NCBI GenBank assembly: GCA_963724825.1
Contig: CAVRWT010000022.1
Span: forward strand, 1-27,658
Reading direction: 5' to 3'
Origin: JALYNX01 sp963724825
GTDB taxonomy: Bacteria > Actinomycetota > Acidimicrobiia > Spongiisociales > ZC4RG35
Length of the DNA stretch: 27,658 nucleotides
Shown here piece after piece: positions 1-8,370 of this stretch (position 1 is its first letter; the number at the start of each line of letters is the position of its first letter). The position numbers and the translations under genes were made by a program. The notes below the pieces were generated by a model that saw only the letters and a program-made list of their open reading frames with translations, was not told the origin of the DNA and made no database searches.

Positions 1-66
1 TCCCCCGACAACCACGGCGTCGACATCGCCGCTTGGCCGGACTTCGAGGACTACGACAGGAGCTAA
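1..66 (+). CDS. 3' end of an unidentified gene (partial)
   Basis: The frame beginning at base 1 is open for 21 codons to TAA at 64-66. Nearly every codon ends in G or C, as in the other genes here, so this looks like the true C-terminus of a gene entering from the left. The last residues read DFEDYDRS. The fragment is too short and too acidic to identify. The 96 bases that follow (67-162) hold only the ribosome binding site of the next gene and an AT-rich TATACC near 135 that may be its -10 box. Confidence 0.55.
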   Translation, partial: SPDNHGVDIAAWPDFEDYDRS

Positions 67-162
67 CCGGCCCACCAATGTCTGCGGAGCGGGACCATCG
101 GCCCTACCCAATCCTCGAGGCATTGGGCATGGTTATACCAGTAAGCGAGTGGAGGTTCGACC

Positions 163-921
163 ATGGCTACGTACGGCTTCGCGAACAAAGTGGCGATCAT
201 CACCGGCGGTGGATCAGGTATCGGCGAGGCATGTGCCGAGACCTTCGCCCACGGCGGAGCGAGAGTCGTGATCGCCGACTACGACGAGCTCAACGGACAA
301 CGAGTGGCCGACGCCATCAAGACCGCAGGCGGCACCGCCGCCTTCATGAAGGTCGATGTGTCGGACGCCACGCAGGTCGAGGCGATGGTCCAGCGCACCG
401 TCGAGACATTCGGAGGGCTCAACATCGCGGTGAACAACGCCGGCATCGGCGGTGCCCAGGCCCCAACCGGCGAGTACCCACTCGACAGCTGGCGACAGGT
501 CATGGGGATCAATCTCGACGGCGTCTTCTACGGGATGCGCTACGAGATCCCGGCGATGCTCGAGAGTGGCGGTGGAGCCATAGTCAACATGGCCTCGATC
601 CTCGGAAGCGTCGCTTTCGCCAATTCGCCGGCCTACGTCTCAGCCAAGCACGGGGTGCTCGGCCTCACCAAGACCGCGGCCATCGAATACTCAGCGAAGG
701 GAATCCGGGTCAATTCGGTGGGACCCGGCTTCATCCGGACCCCGCTGTTGGACAACAACTTGGACGAGGCCACGCTCGGTGCCATCGCCGCGATGCACCC
801 GATCCAGCGGTTGGGCACTGCTCAGGAAGTGGCCGACCTGGTCGCCTTCCTCTGTTCCGACGAGGCGTCCTTCTGCACCGGGGGTTATTACCTGGTGGAC
901 GGGGCCTACACCGCGCAGTAG
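163..921 (+). CDS. short-chain dehydrogenase/reductase (classical SDR)
   Basis: A 252-residue classical SDR, a soluble cytoplasmic NAD(P)(H)-dependent oxidoreductase. The cofactor motif TGGGSGIG lies at residues 14-21 and NNAG at 91-94. The catalytic residues are Ser145, Tyr158 and Lys162 (YVSAK). The acidic Asp39 at the end of beta-strand 2 favours NAD(H) over NADP(H). The C-terminus has the usual GGYYLVDGAYTAQ-type ending, and the length is typical for the family. The ATG at 163 is preceded by GGAGG at 151-155 with 7-nt spacing, one of the few clear Shine-Dalgarno sites in the window. The substrate cannot be read from sequence; 3-oxoacyl-ACP reductase-like and secondary-alcohol dehydrogenase roles are both possible. 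It converges with the VOC gene, 8 bases away. Confidence 0.93.
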   Translation: MATYGFANKVAIITGGGSGIGEACAETFAHGGARVVIADYDELNGQRVADAIKTAGGTAAFMKVDVSDATQVEAMVQRTVETFGGLNIAVNNAGIGGAQAPTGEYPLDSWRQVMGINLDGVFYGMRYEIPAMLESGGGAIVNMASILGSVAFANSPAYVSAKHGVLGLTKTAAIEYSAKGIRVNSVGPGFIRTPLLDNNLDEATLGAIAAMHPIQRLGTAQEVADLVAFLCSDEASFCTGGYYLVDGAYTAQ

Positions 922-929
922 TTCGGCTA

Positions 930-1298
930 CTAACCCGAGGTAATCGGCACCCACCCGGTGATGCTGGCGGCGTGACCATCGGGATCGTAGAAGTGAGCCG
1001 CCAACAGATTTCGGGATCCGTCCGAGGTGACCATTCTGGGCTCGATCTCGAATGGGACCCCGCGACTCATCATGTCGTTGTAGGCGGAAGTGATGTCATC
1101 GACTTCTAGGACGACCTCGGTCATCGAATGATCTTCCACCGCATCGTCGACCTGGTTCAGTGCCAGCTGGATCGATCCGGCGTCGAGGAAAGCGAATGCC
1201 TCGAATCGACCGAGCAACGGCAGCCCAACCAGGTCCGACCAGAAGCCAACCAATCGGTCGAGGTCGTTTGTGCGCAGGATGACGTTGGAAACCTTCAT
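930..1298 (-). CDS. VOC (glyoxalase/bleomycin-resistance) family protein
   Basis: A 122-residue protein with the vicinal-oxygen-chelate fold. It begins MKVSNVILRTNDLDR, followed by a FWSDLVGLPL segment, and the second half carries AAHFYDPDGHAASITGW. This is the usual two beta-alpha-beta-beta-beta modules of a single VOC domain. Members are metal-dependent lyases, isomerases, dioxygenases or binding proteins. The substrate cannot be predicted here. The ATG at 1298 is chosen over the in-frame TTG at 1304 because a TAGCGT -10 box sits exactly 6 nt upstream of the ATG, implying a leaderless mRNA that starts at this codon. The 36-residue membrane peptide lies just upstream on the same strand. Confidence 0.88.
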   Translation of the reverse strand: MKVSNVILRTNDLDRLVGFWSDLVGLPLLGRFEAFAFLDAGSIQLALNQVDDAVEDHSMTEVVLEVDDITSAYNDMMSRGVPFEIEPRMVTSDGSRNLLAAHFYDPDGHAASITGWVPITSG

Positions 1299-1304
1299 CC
1301 CCAA

Positions 1305-1310
1305 ACGCTA
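1305..1310 (-). promoter_or_regulatory. -10 box (TAGCGT), leaderless VOC gene
   Basis: Read on the minus strand, TAGCGT is followed by exactly six bases and then the ATG at 1298. The same TAGCGT-N6-ATG arrangement occurs before yihY (13456-13461) and the arginase-like gene (19073-19078). No -35 consensus or Shine-Dalgarno is visible, as expected for a leaderless transcript. Confidence 0.55.
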
Positions 1311-1323
1311 CCGATCGTGACCT

Positions 1324-1434
1324 TCAGTCGAGTTCGTCCCACCAGATGGCGATCATCGAGTAGACCCCGACGACGACCATCAGAACCGCCGCGACCCCGG
1401 CCACCAGATTCAAGAGCAACCCCATATCCGACAT
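1324..1434 (-). CDS. 36-residue single-pass membrane peptide
   Basis: A 37-codon frame that encodes MSDMGLLLNLVAGV, a continuous hydrophobic segment up to about residue 31, and a polar tail ending WWDELD. It reads as one transmembrane helix with a short N-terminus and an acidic C-terminal tail. It ends 26 bases before the VOC start and is oriented with it. No strong ribosome binding site is visible; in-frame alternatives are the ATG three codons later and a TTG seven codons earlier. I do not recognise the family. The coherent helix and GC-rich third positions make it a credible small gene. Confidence 0.5.
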   Translation of the reverse strand: MSDMGLLLNLVAGVAAVLMVVVGVYSMIAIWWDELD

Positions 1435-1507
1435 GATCGGACGGGGGTGTGACAAATTCCATCAGCGCGAGGAACCCATTCGGTTGCCGCGAGATGAATG
1501 TTTGTGT

Positions 1508-1735
1508 CTAGCGGTAACGCCAGACGATGCGCCCCCGAGTCGGGTCGTAGGTCGAGACCTCGACGTCGACCGTGTCGCCCGGGAGGACGCGGATGCCCCG
1601 GCCACGGCGCATACGGCCAGAAGGCTTGGCGAGCAACTCGAACCCACTATCCAACTTCACTTCGAAGGTGGAGTCGGGGAGCATCTTCACCACTGTGCCG
1701 CGCATCCGTATGTATTCGTCTTCGTCTTTTGCCAT
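1508..1735 (-). CDS. infA: translation initiation factor IF-1-like protein
   Basis: A 75-residue S1/OB-fold protein that aligns along its whole length with bacterial IF-1. It has MAKDEDEYIRMRGTVVKMLP at the N-terminus, FEVKLDSGFELLAKPSGRMRR in the middle and DPTRGRIVWRYR at the end, compared with DLSKGRIVFRSR in E. coli. IF-1 binds the 30S A site and assists initiation. The ATG at 1735 is preceded by AAGGA with 5-nt spacing, so longer in-frame versions reaching upstream are rejected. A TATCGT hexamer about 25 bases upstream could be the promoter. It is unusual that the gene lies outside the ribosomal-protein operon (rpmJ-rpsM-rpsK) where actinobacterial infA normally sits, so it may be a second, specialised copy. 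Confidence 0.85.
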   Translation of the reverse strand: MAKDEDEYIRMRGTVVKMLPDSTFEVKLDSGFELLAKPSGRMRRGRGIRVLPGDTVDVEVSTYDPTRGRIVWRYR

Positions 1736-1750
1736 GGATTCCTTGGGGAG

Positions 1751-1777
1751 CGGCCCCACGATAGAAGGATGGGGCCG
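1751..1777 (-). terminator. hairpin between vapC and the IF-1 gene
   Basis: A perfect 8-bp inverted repeat, CGGCCCCA at 1751-1758 and TGGGGCCG at 1770-1777, with an 11-nt loop. It lies 16 bases downstream of the vapC stop and 15 bases upstream of the IF-1 start. It could terminate vapBC mRNA or structure the IF-1 leader. It has no U-tract, so a simple intrinsic terminator is uncertain. A possible -10 (TATCGT) falls in and beside the loop. Confidence 0.45.
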
Positions 1778-1793
1778 ACTGTGAGGAATGCGG

Positions 1794-2204
1794 TCAGATC
1801 GGCGCCAGGGACAGATCGGAGACCGAGGCGATCCTTTCGAAGTCGGCGTCGGCTGCCAACACCGGCACCTCCTTCCCGATGGCCACCGCAGCCACCAGCA
1901 GGTCATTGCTGTTGGCCGGGGTGAAACCAGCCCCCCGGCAGCGTCTGTAGAGCTCAGCCGCCACTTCGTAGTCGAACAGCGGTCTGGTCGGAAGCATGAG
2001 ACATCGGTTCATCAAAGCCCACACGGTGCCTATGTGGTTCGGGTTTTTCACTCCGGAGAGAAGCTCCATGATCACCACGTCGGTGGTGGCGATCCGGGCG
2101 TCACTAGAACCCACCATCGAACGCACCGCGATGTTGATCGGAGAGCCTGTGGCTCTGAGATATTCGACCCAGGCCGAGGTGTCGATGAGGGTCGTCAGTC
2201 CCAC
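1794..2204 (-). CDS. vapC: VapC-family PIN-domain toxin
   Basis: A 136-residue PIN-domain ribonuclease, the toxin of a type II toxin-antitoxin pair. The acidic metal-binding residues are Asp8 (LIDTSAWVEY), Glu47 (VVIMELLSG), Asp101 (NSNDLLVAA) and Asp119/Asp121 (LAADADFERI). Known VapC toxins cleave tRNA or rRNA; the target here is unknown. The GTG at 2204 is chosen because it puts the conserved LIDTSAW near the N-terminus and overlaps the end of vapB by 10 bases, a standard translational-coupling arrangement. Longer in-frame upstream codons run through vapB and are not credible. All catalytic acids are intact, so the toxin is probably functional. Confidence 0.9.
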   Translation of the reverse strand: MGLTTLIDTSAWVEYLRATGSPINIAVRSMVGSSDARIATTDVVIMELLSGVKNPNHIGTVWALMNRCLMLPTRPLFDYEVAAELYRRCRGAGFTPANSNDLLVAAVAIGKEVPVLAADADFERIASVSDLSLAPI

Positions 2205-2410
2205 TCTTCGATCACCACCACCCCGCCAATCTCGTCCAGGTCCCCATCCCATCCGAATCCCTCCATGGCCAAGGCCTCTTCCTTAGTCATCACCCCACCG
2301 ACCAGTCGTCGCAGTGCAAGGTCGACGGCCTCTTTCTTGGTGCGAAGGCTGTAGCGCTCCATCGCCATCTCGACCAGACGGTCGTCGAGGTCGATATTGG
2401 TCCTGCTCAT
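2195..2410 (-). CDS. vapB: VapB-family antitoxin (DUF2191 type)
   Basis: A 71-residue antitoxin with an N-terminal ribbon-helix-helix region (MSRTNIDLDDRLVEMAMERY), the family signature LRTKKEAVDLALRRLV at about residues 22-37, and an acidic, Trp-containing C-terminus (GFGWDGDLDE) of the kind that wraps the PIN toxin. It binds and neutralises VapC and normally represses its own promoter as a complex. ATG 2410 is preferred over the in-frame ATG at 2419 because a TATCAT -10 box lies 7 nt upstream and gives a leaderless start. A palindromic operator-like sequence overlaps that promoter. Confidence 0.88.
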   Translation of the reverse strand: MSRTNIDLDDRLVEMAMERYSLRTKKEAVDLALRRLVGGVMTKEEALAMEGFGWDGDLDEIGGVVVIEEWD

Positions 2411-2417
2411 AGACACC

Positions 2418-2438
2418 ATGATACACATCGAGGTGTAT
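2418..2438 (-). promoter_or_regulatory. vapB promoter with operator-like palindrome
   Basis: A perfect inverted repeat, ATACAC at 2421-2426 and GTGTAT at 2433-2438 with a 6-base centre, overlaps a TATCAT -10 box (minus strand, 2423 to 2418). The box is followed by 7 bases and the vapB ATG. VapBC complexes are known to bind such inverted repeats over their own promoter. A repressor bound here would cover the -10 box, so autoregulation is inferred. Confidence 0.6.
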
Positions 2439-2450
2439 GAGGCTAGATGA

Positions 2451-5337
2451 TCAGCTGATCGAGGCCGTGACGGCTTCCACCGAGCCATCGACCAGCGACT
2501 TGGCCTCTTCCAGAAGCCGCTGCGCCTCGTCGACCCACCGCTGATACTCCGAGAGATTGCCCTCGCGGAGAGCGCCGTCGGCATTGGCGAATGCGTCGGC
2601 GGCCTGATCGAGACAACGCCTCGATCGTGGCGCCGTCGGGGGAGGTGGGCTCATCGGGCTGGGCGCCTTCACCGCCGAAGACCAGCCCCAAAGCGCCCTC
2701 GAGCGTCTCGGACCATTCGACCTGGTCGCCATAGACGACGATCACCCGGCGGAACTCGGGGAAGCCACCCTCCTCGGCCTTGAGGAAGATCGGCTGGACA
2801 TACATCAGCGAGTCCTCGATCGGGACCACCAACATGTCCCCCTTGATCACCTGCGAGCCCTGGCTGTCCCACAGGGTGAACTGCTGGGATATCTCGGCGT
2901 CCTGCTCGATTCGCTGTCCCACCTGCTGCGTCCCGTCGACAAGTTGGCCCTGGGGCATCCTGAAATCGATGAGTCGGCCATAACGGCCCGGAGTCGAGTC
3001 GGCGACGAGGAAGCTGGCCATGTTCGGCTTGGTCGAGGGGGTGAACGGCTGCAGCAGCAGGTATGACAGATCGGCCTCTCCGGGGAGGCTGGTCAGGATG
3101 TAATAGGGCAGGATCTCGTCCCGATAGCGCGGTGTCCCCGAGGTGCTCCCGTCGTCGTCCCCGAATAGCAGCTCAGACCCGTTCCCGGTGCCTCTTGAAA
3201 TGGTGGAAGGGTCCTTCGGAAGTGACCAGGCGTCATTCCCCGAGAACAGCTCGGTGTAGTCGGTCACGTGGTATTCGAGATAGAGCTGGCCCTGGACCCG
3301 GAACAGGTCCTGCGGGTAGCGAAGGTGGTCGTCCAAGCCGTCGGGCATCTGAGCGGCGGGCTTGAACAGCCCCGGGAATGCTTCCGACCAAGCCTGGGCG
3401 ATCGGGTCCTCGGGGTCGTTCAGGTAGAAGGTGACGTCACCGTCATAGGAGTCGACTACGGCCTTGACCGAGTTCCTCATGTAATTGACGCCCGGCCTGA
3501 GCATCGTCGATCGAGCAAGACGGCCGACAGCCTCACGGGTCAACGGCTGTGAATACGGGTAGTGGTTGGAGGTGGTGTAGAGGTCGAGCACCCACAAGAT
3601 CCGCCCGTCGATGATCACCGGATAGGGGTCGGTGTCGACCTGAAGGAACGGCGCTACGTCCTCGACGATCTGGCGGATGTTGCGCTCCACCAGGACCCGG
3701 CTCTCGGGACGGATCTCATTCGAGATCAAGAGGTTGAGGTCCCGGTAACGAAAAGCGAAGGCGATCCTCTTCCAGATGCTGGTCAGGCCAACACCGGCGT
3801 CTCCGTCGTACCTGTTGTATTCGGTGCCTTCGCCTTGGAGCGGATAGTCGATTTCCTGGGGAGCGTCACCGGTGTCGACGATCACTGGCCGTCCCGGCTC
3901 GTAGGTCTCTCCGAAGTAGACCCGTGGCTGGTCCAATTGCAGTTGGGGCACGGAGGCCACCGGAGGAACGTCCTTGAGCAGGAACTGGGGCTGTCCGTCC
4001 GCATTGACCACCGCGGCCGCGTTGACCACCGCTCCGACACCGTGGGTGTAGATCAGGCGCTGGTTCTGCCAATCGTCACGGGGAAGGTTCTGCTCTTCCA
4101 ACTCGCGGACCGCCAGCATGACCTGGGTGGGAACACCGTCATTGATGTAGCGATCGGTGTCGACCAGCGACAGGTTGTAGTAGTTGCGGAGCTCCTGAAA
4201 GTTCTTGTAGGTGAGCGGCAGCACTGACGGGGCCCAGATCCTCAGGTTGTCCACGGTCGATTGGTTGGCCGCGATGTCTTCGGCGGTGATGTCCTCGGCG
4301 GCCGCAAACGGCTTCACCTCCACTTGATCCAAGCCCCAGGCGGCGCGGGTGAATGCGAGGTTGTGCTGGAGGTATTCGGTCTCTTTGGCCAGCGGAGCGG
4401 GGACCACCTGGAGACGTTGGACGATTGCCGGGTAAATGGCGGCGGCAGCGACCGCCACGATGATCCATGACCCCACCGCCACCGCAGCCAGGGTCCAGCC
4501 CTGACGGAAGATGTTGACGATGAAGAGCACTGCCGCAACCAGTGCGACCAGGATTAGAAGCCGGTACGCAGGGAGCCGGGCTGTGATGTCGGTGTATCCC
4601 GGCCCGAAGAAGCTGCCCCGGTCGGACAGCATCAGCTCGAACATGTCCAGGCGATAGACCACCGCTCGGACCAGGGCGATCAGGGCGAGCATCACCGAGA
4701 GATGGGTCTTCGGCCCGCGGGCGACAGTGAATCGCCTGCCCGTGAAGCGGATCCCACCGTTGAAGTAGTGGGAGACCACCACGATCAAAGTGGCCAGCAC
4801 CAGGGCGTTGAAGAGCCAGTCCGCCATTTCCGTCCACAACGGGAGGCGGAAGACATAGAAGCCGACGTCCATGCCGAAGATTGGATCGGTCACCCCGAAG
4901 CTCTTGGCGTTCATGAAGAGGAAGACGTCTTCGCGCCAGGAGGCAACGGTCAGCCCCAACAGCACGGCCAGGAACGAGGTGACCCAGAACCGGACCTGGC
5001 GGACCCGCGGCTCCATCCACTCTCGGAACCGCTCGATCAGCTCCTCTTCCTCGCTGAGGTCGAATGGAGCCCAACGCGGTGAGAAGCGGTCAACCAGGCG
5101 CAGGCTCAGCCACAGGATCAGGAAGGCAACCGCGATCCCGACCGCACCGAGGAAGATCGACATCCCCCATTTCCGCTGCCACACGCTGGCGTAGCCGATG
5201 GAGTCGAACCACAAGAAGTCGGTCCACAACGTGCCCAGGGCAGTCAGCACCAGATAAACCACCGCGACCACAACCACGATGACCGTCAGTGGACGACGGC
5301 GATCCGCCGGATAGTCAGCGGGAGCCCTGGTGAACAT
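2451..5337 (-). CDS. UPF0182 (COG1615) membrane protein, one frameshift
   Basis: A large integral membrane protein of the UPF0182 family, about 961 residues once repaired. Seven membrane helices occupy roughly residues 18-36, 60-80, 116-134, 172-191, 212-228, 258-276 and 283-301. A large extracytoplasmic domain follows, with family motifs such as GVGAVVNAAAVVNADGQPQF and LPYYILTSLPGE. An acidic linker precedes a C-terminal helical segment (DQAADAFANADGALREGN) typical of the family. That last segment is in a different frame: one extra base near 2611-2616 breaks the gene, and uncorrected translation runs to 2443 in arginine-rich nonsense. The biochemical role is unknown. In mycobacteria the family neighbours a PDZ/Lon YlbL-type gene, as here. 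The start is supported by TACCCT 8 nt upstream. Confidence 0.9.
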
Positions 5338-5345
5338 CAGAAGCG

Positions 5346-5351
5346 AGGGTA
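5346..5351 (-). promoter_or_regulatory. -10 box (TACCCT), UPF0182 gene
   Basis: TACCCT on the minus strand lies 8 nt before the ATG at 5337, with no Shine-Dalgarno in between. The same hexamer precedes the ClC gene. It suggests leaderless or near-leaderless transcription. Confidence 0.45.
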
Positions 5352-5399
5352 ATGCTTACGAGATCTTTGAGATCAGGCGATCCCCGACGGGGCGCCCGC

Positions 5400-7231
5400 C
5401 TAGGAAACGGCGACCAGTGTGCACCCGCAGCCGGAGTGCACCGGCGGCACGTTGGCAGCAGGGTCCGATGCCGCATCACGGCAGGCACTGCAGGGAACCC
5501 CACCGGCCACCCATTCGATCTCACCCTTGGCGCCAACCGACTCCAGAACACCGAGGTGATACCCGCGGAAGGCGAGCTCCCTGATTCGGCGCTCCGCTTC
5601 GTCGGTTCTCCATCCGCGAAACACCCTGGAGGCAGCCGACTGCCGCTCGCGCTGGCCGTCGCCTGCCGCGGCGAGCGCGTGGTCGATCGCAGACGAGAGA
5701 GCTTCACCGAACCCGTCGGCCGCATCGGAGTGCGGGGTCTCTGGCCGCTTGAGACGGAGGCCGGTCATCTCCTCGGCCACGGTGTGACCTGCCGAATAGC
5801 TCTCGGCCCACAGCCCGATCAAGTCCGCTCGCAGGGTGTCAGCGAGGAGACCGCCGTCGGGTCGCCATTCGTCCTCGGTTCGGAGATTGTCGAGTGCGAT
5901 GTTTTGCGCATCGGTCACCGCCTTCTTCACGCCTCGGAGGGCGCGATTGGTGATCGGGAGCAAGCGAACGTCCCTCTCGTCCAGCCAACCCGACAGCTCG
6001 GTCGCGGGCACGACGAAGTTGGCTGCGGGCGAGGGCGGCGGATCCGTTGCCGGCACGATTTCGGGAGACTGCTCGACCGGAGCGGGAGTAGGCGGTCGCT
6101 CGCCTGTGTCGCCGCCGCGCAATGCGGCAAATAGGGCACCGAGATCGTCGGAGATCGACTGGGTCGCTGGCGGCTCAATTGTCGGAGCTTCGACCTCAGA
6201 TTCCGGTTCGACAACCTCCTCGGCCTCGGGCACCGGCTCGGGCGGCGAAGACTCCTCGATTTCGGGCTGGGCTGGGGCTCGGGCTCGGGCTCAGCCTCGC
6301 GCTGCTTGATTCGCTCCACGTCCGCCGCCACTTCTGCGGCAAGCGGCTCCAAATCCGACTGATCTCGCTGGCCGGTCTGGATGATCCGCACCGTCTCGCC
6401 GGGTTGCCAGGTGGTCCGGGGTGGAGGCGCCTCGGGCTCATGACGGGGTGTTGGTGTGACGATCCTCACGCTGGTGCTCGGCTCGGCGACGATATTGAGG
6501 CCTTCCCGCCGCTCGTCCAAGGTGCCTTCCAGGCGATTCAGGGTTGCCCGCGCATGCTCCAACTCCTCGAGCAATTCCTCGCGGCGCTCTTCGAGCGCCC
6601 TGGTGCGCTCCTGGGCTGACTCGGCCGCCCGGTGGGCTTGCTCGATCATCTCGTCGTGACGCTTCGTCGCCTGAGCAGCGGTCTTCTCCGCATCCATGGT
6701 CGCGGCGCGCAGGATGTCCTCGGCCTCCCGACGAGCAGCCGAAGTGAGACGGTGCGCCTCCCGTTCCGCCTCCCCCATGACAGTCAGTAGGTCACGTTCC
6801 GCGTCCTGGCGCATCTGGCGGATTTCGGCATGGGTCTGGTTGATCAGCTCGGACCCGGTGGCCCAGGCGTCTCCACGCAGGGCTTCGGCGTCGTTCCTCG
6901 CGTCACTGAGCAGGGTCTCGGCCTCTCCGATCGACTCGGCGCGCCAGCGTGCGGCGTCGAGACTTGCCCGTTCCCGCATCGACTCGGCGGCCTCCCGGGC
7001 CGACTGGAGCACTGCGGCAACTTCGCGGCCGACATCATCGAATTCGGTCTTCAGATCCCGATCGGCATATTCCCCGAGCCGGGACGCGAGACGGTCGCGT
7101 TGCTCGATGAGAGTCTCGACTTCACCTGCCAGTTTCTCGAGATATTGGGTGACCTCGGCGGCATCGAGGCCCCTCAGCACGGTCCGAAACTGTGCGCGGC
7201 GGATCTCCTCGGGGGCGAGGTCAGGCTCCAT
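5400..7231 (-). CDS. DivIVA-like coiled-coil protein with MuF-like C-terminal domain, one frameshift
   Basis: About 610 residues after one missing base near 6262-6275 is restored. Residues 1-45 resemble the DivIVA membrane-curvature domain (LAPEEIRRAQFRTVLRGLDA). Residues 45-245 form a long Glu/Arg/Ala-rich coiled coil. Residues 250-400 are a Pro/Glu-rich linker that includes a GAGCCC hexamer repeat, where the frame is lost. Residues about 410-610 are a helical domain ending in an EIEWVAGG segment and C581-x2-C584-x14-H599-x2-C602-x-C604. That ending matches the zinc-knuckle-like tail of phage Mu F/SPP1 gp7 minor head proteins (PF04233). The DivIVA assignment is fairly secure; the MuF link is my inference from the motif. 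It probably acts at the membrane or cell pole. It lies 45 bases after the PDZ-Lon gene and just before UPF0182, so the three may form an operon. Confidence 0.8.
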
Positions 7232-7240
7232 CAGACTCGA

Positions 7241-7246
7241 AAGATA
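7241..7246 (-). promoter_or_regulatory. -10 box (TATCTT), DivIVA-like gene
   Basis: TATCTT on the minus strand lies 9 nt before the ATG at 7231, inside the 45-base gap after the PDZ-Lon stop codon. No Shine-Dalgarno is present. It could be a second, internal promoter of the operon. Confidence 0.45.
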
Positions 7247-7276
7247 CCGACCCCCCGGTGTTTCGTCGCGCTTTGG

Positions 7277-8290
7277 CTAGACGGCGTCGAGAGTTTCGAG
7301 GAAGTCGAGAGCGTCCTGGAGCGAGCCCACAGGGACGATTTTGATCGCTTTCCGCTCGGCGGTGAGCGCTTCGTCGTAGTTGCCCTCGGGAACCAATACG
7401 TATTCGGCGCCGGCGGCTTCCGCCCCGACGATCTTCTGACGGATGCCGCCGATGTTCCCCACCGTGCCGTCGTAGGCGATGGTCCCGGTGCCGGCGATCA
7501 CGTGCCCCTGGGTCAGCTCGCCCGGAGTCAGCGTGTCGACGATGGCGAGAGTGTGCATCATTCCCGCCGACGGCCCCCCGACGGCGCCGGCATCGATCGA
7601 GACCGGGAACGGTGGCTCGGTCAACTCGCCGACGGTGATTCCGATCATGGCCTGGCCCGGCTCATCGGGGCGTTCCGCCAGTTCGACCTCGACTGTCTTG
7701 TCAGAGCCCTCTCTGGTTATCCCGACGTCGACCATGTCCCCCGGATGATGGCCCTGGAGCGCGTCAGTGAGGTCGGTGCCGCTCACGATCTCGACGCCGT
7801 CGAATGAATTCACGGAGTCGCCGATCTCGAGCACTTCGGAGGATGGAGCGTCGTCGATGAGGTCGGTGATCCGCACGTCGATGGGGACCATGTCGTACCC
7901 CAGATAGGCAAGAGCAACTGTGATCGCCCGTTGTTCCGAATCGTCCATCTGAGCGAGAACCCGCTGGCGATACTCCTCGTCGGTCTCATCGGGTGCCTGG
8001 TAGGCCTCTTTGGGTACCAGGTCGATGGTGGGGTCGAGGCCCGCGATGAATGCCTCGAACAGATTCACGTCCTGGCTCACGACGGTCAGCATCAGCAACT
8101 CGCCGTTGGGTGGGAAAGTCTCCACGTCTTTGGCGGTGACGGCATCGGCCGCATCGGACACCGGCCCGGAGGAGAAGGCGAGATAGGGCAGCTCGATGTT
8201 CCACGCGGCCAGTGCCAGCGCGCCCATCAGAAACAAGGCCCCTACCAGGTAGAGGGGCCAGGAAGAGCTGCGCTTGCTCTCGTCTTCCAC
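7277..8290 (-). CDS. membrane-anchored PDZ and Lon-type (S16) protease, YlbL-like
   Basis: A 337-residue protein with a single N-terminal membrane anchor (about residues 11-30), a PDZ domain (about 150-208) and a C-terminal Lon-type peptidase domain. The Ser-Lys dyad is Ser241 in GGPSAGMMHTLAI and Lys286 in GGIRQKIVGA. The family is a membrane-tethered, ATP-independent S16 protease facing outside the cell; Bacillus YlbL is linked to division control after DNA damage. The start is taken as GTG 8290 because TACGAT stands 7 nt upstream and the longer in-frame extension to 8410 runs back over the bioY start. It is divergent from bioY. DivIVA-like and UPF0182 genes follow on the same strand. Confidence 0.88.
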   Translation of the reverse strand: MEDESKRSSSWPLYLVGALFLMGALALAAWNIELPYLAFSSGPVSDAADAVTAKDVETFPPNGELLMLTVVSQDVNLFEAFIAGLDPTIDLVPKEAYQAPDETDEEYRQRVLAQMDDSEQRAITVALAYLGYDMVPIDVRITDLIDDAPSSEVLEIGDSVNSFDGVEIVSGTDLTDALQGHHPGDMVDVGITREGSDKTVEVELAERPDEPGQAMIGITVGELTEPPFPVSIDAGAVGGPSAGMMHTLAIVDTLTPGELTQGHVIAGTGTIAYDGTVGNIGGIRQKIVGAEAAGAEYVLVPEGNYDEALTAERKAIKIVPVGSLQDALDFLETLDAV

Positions 8291-8297
8291 GGTCGAA

Positions 8298-8303
8298 ATC
8301 GTA
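8298..8303 (-). promoter_or_regulatory. -10 box (TACGAT), PDZ-Lon gene
   Basis: TACGAT on the minus strand is followed by 7 bases and the GTG at 8290. There is no Shine-Dalgarno. This spacing decides the start codon of a gene with several in-frame candidates (8311 and 8410 also open). Confidence 0.5.
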
Positions 8304-8370
8304 ACTGTCACGGCGAAGTAGAGGTCTTGGACGTAATGTTGCACACCGACGGTTTCCAGGAGATAAAGAG

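Noticed and set aside
33..1109. 358-codon open frame overlapping the SDR gene
   Set aside because: Arginine-rich shadow of the SDR gene in another frame, with no recognisable domain; the SDR reading is unambiguous.
4139..5074. 311-codon minus-strand open frame
   Set aside because: A frame-shifted shadow of UPF0182 with low-complexity Arg/Gly/Pro translation.
6262..6296. GAGCCC hexamer repeat as a phase-variation switch
   Set aside because: A six-base unit cannot change frame by slippage, and the break needs a single base; similar indels occur elsewhere without repeats.
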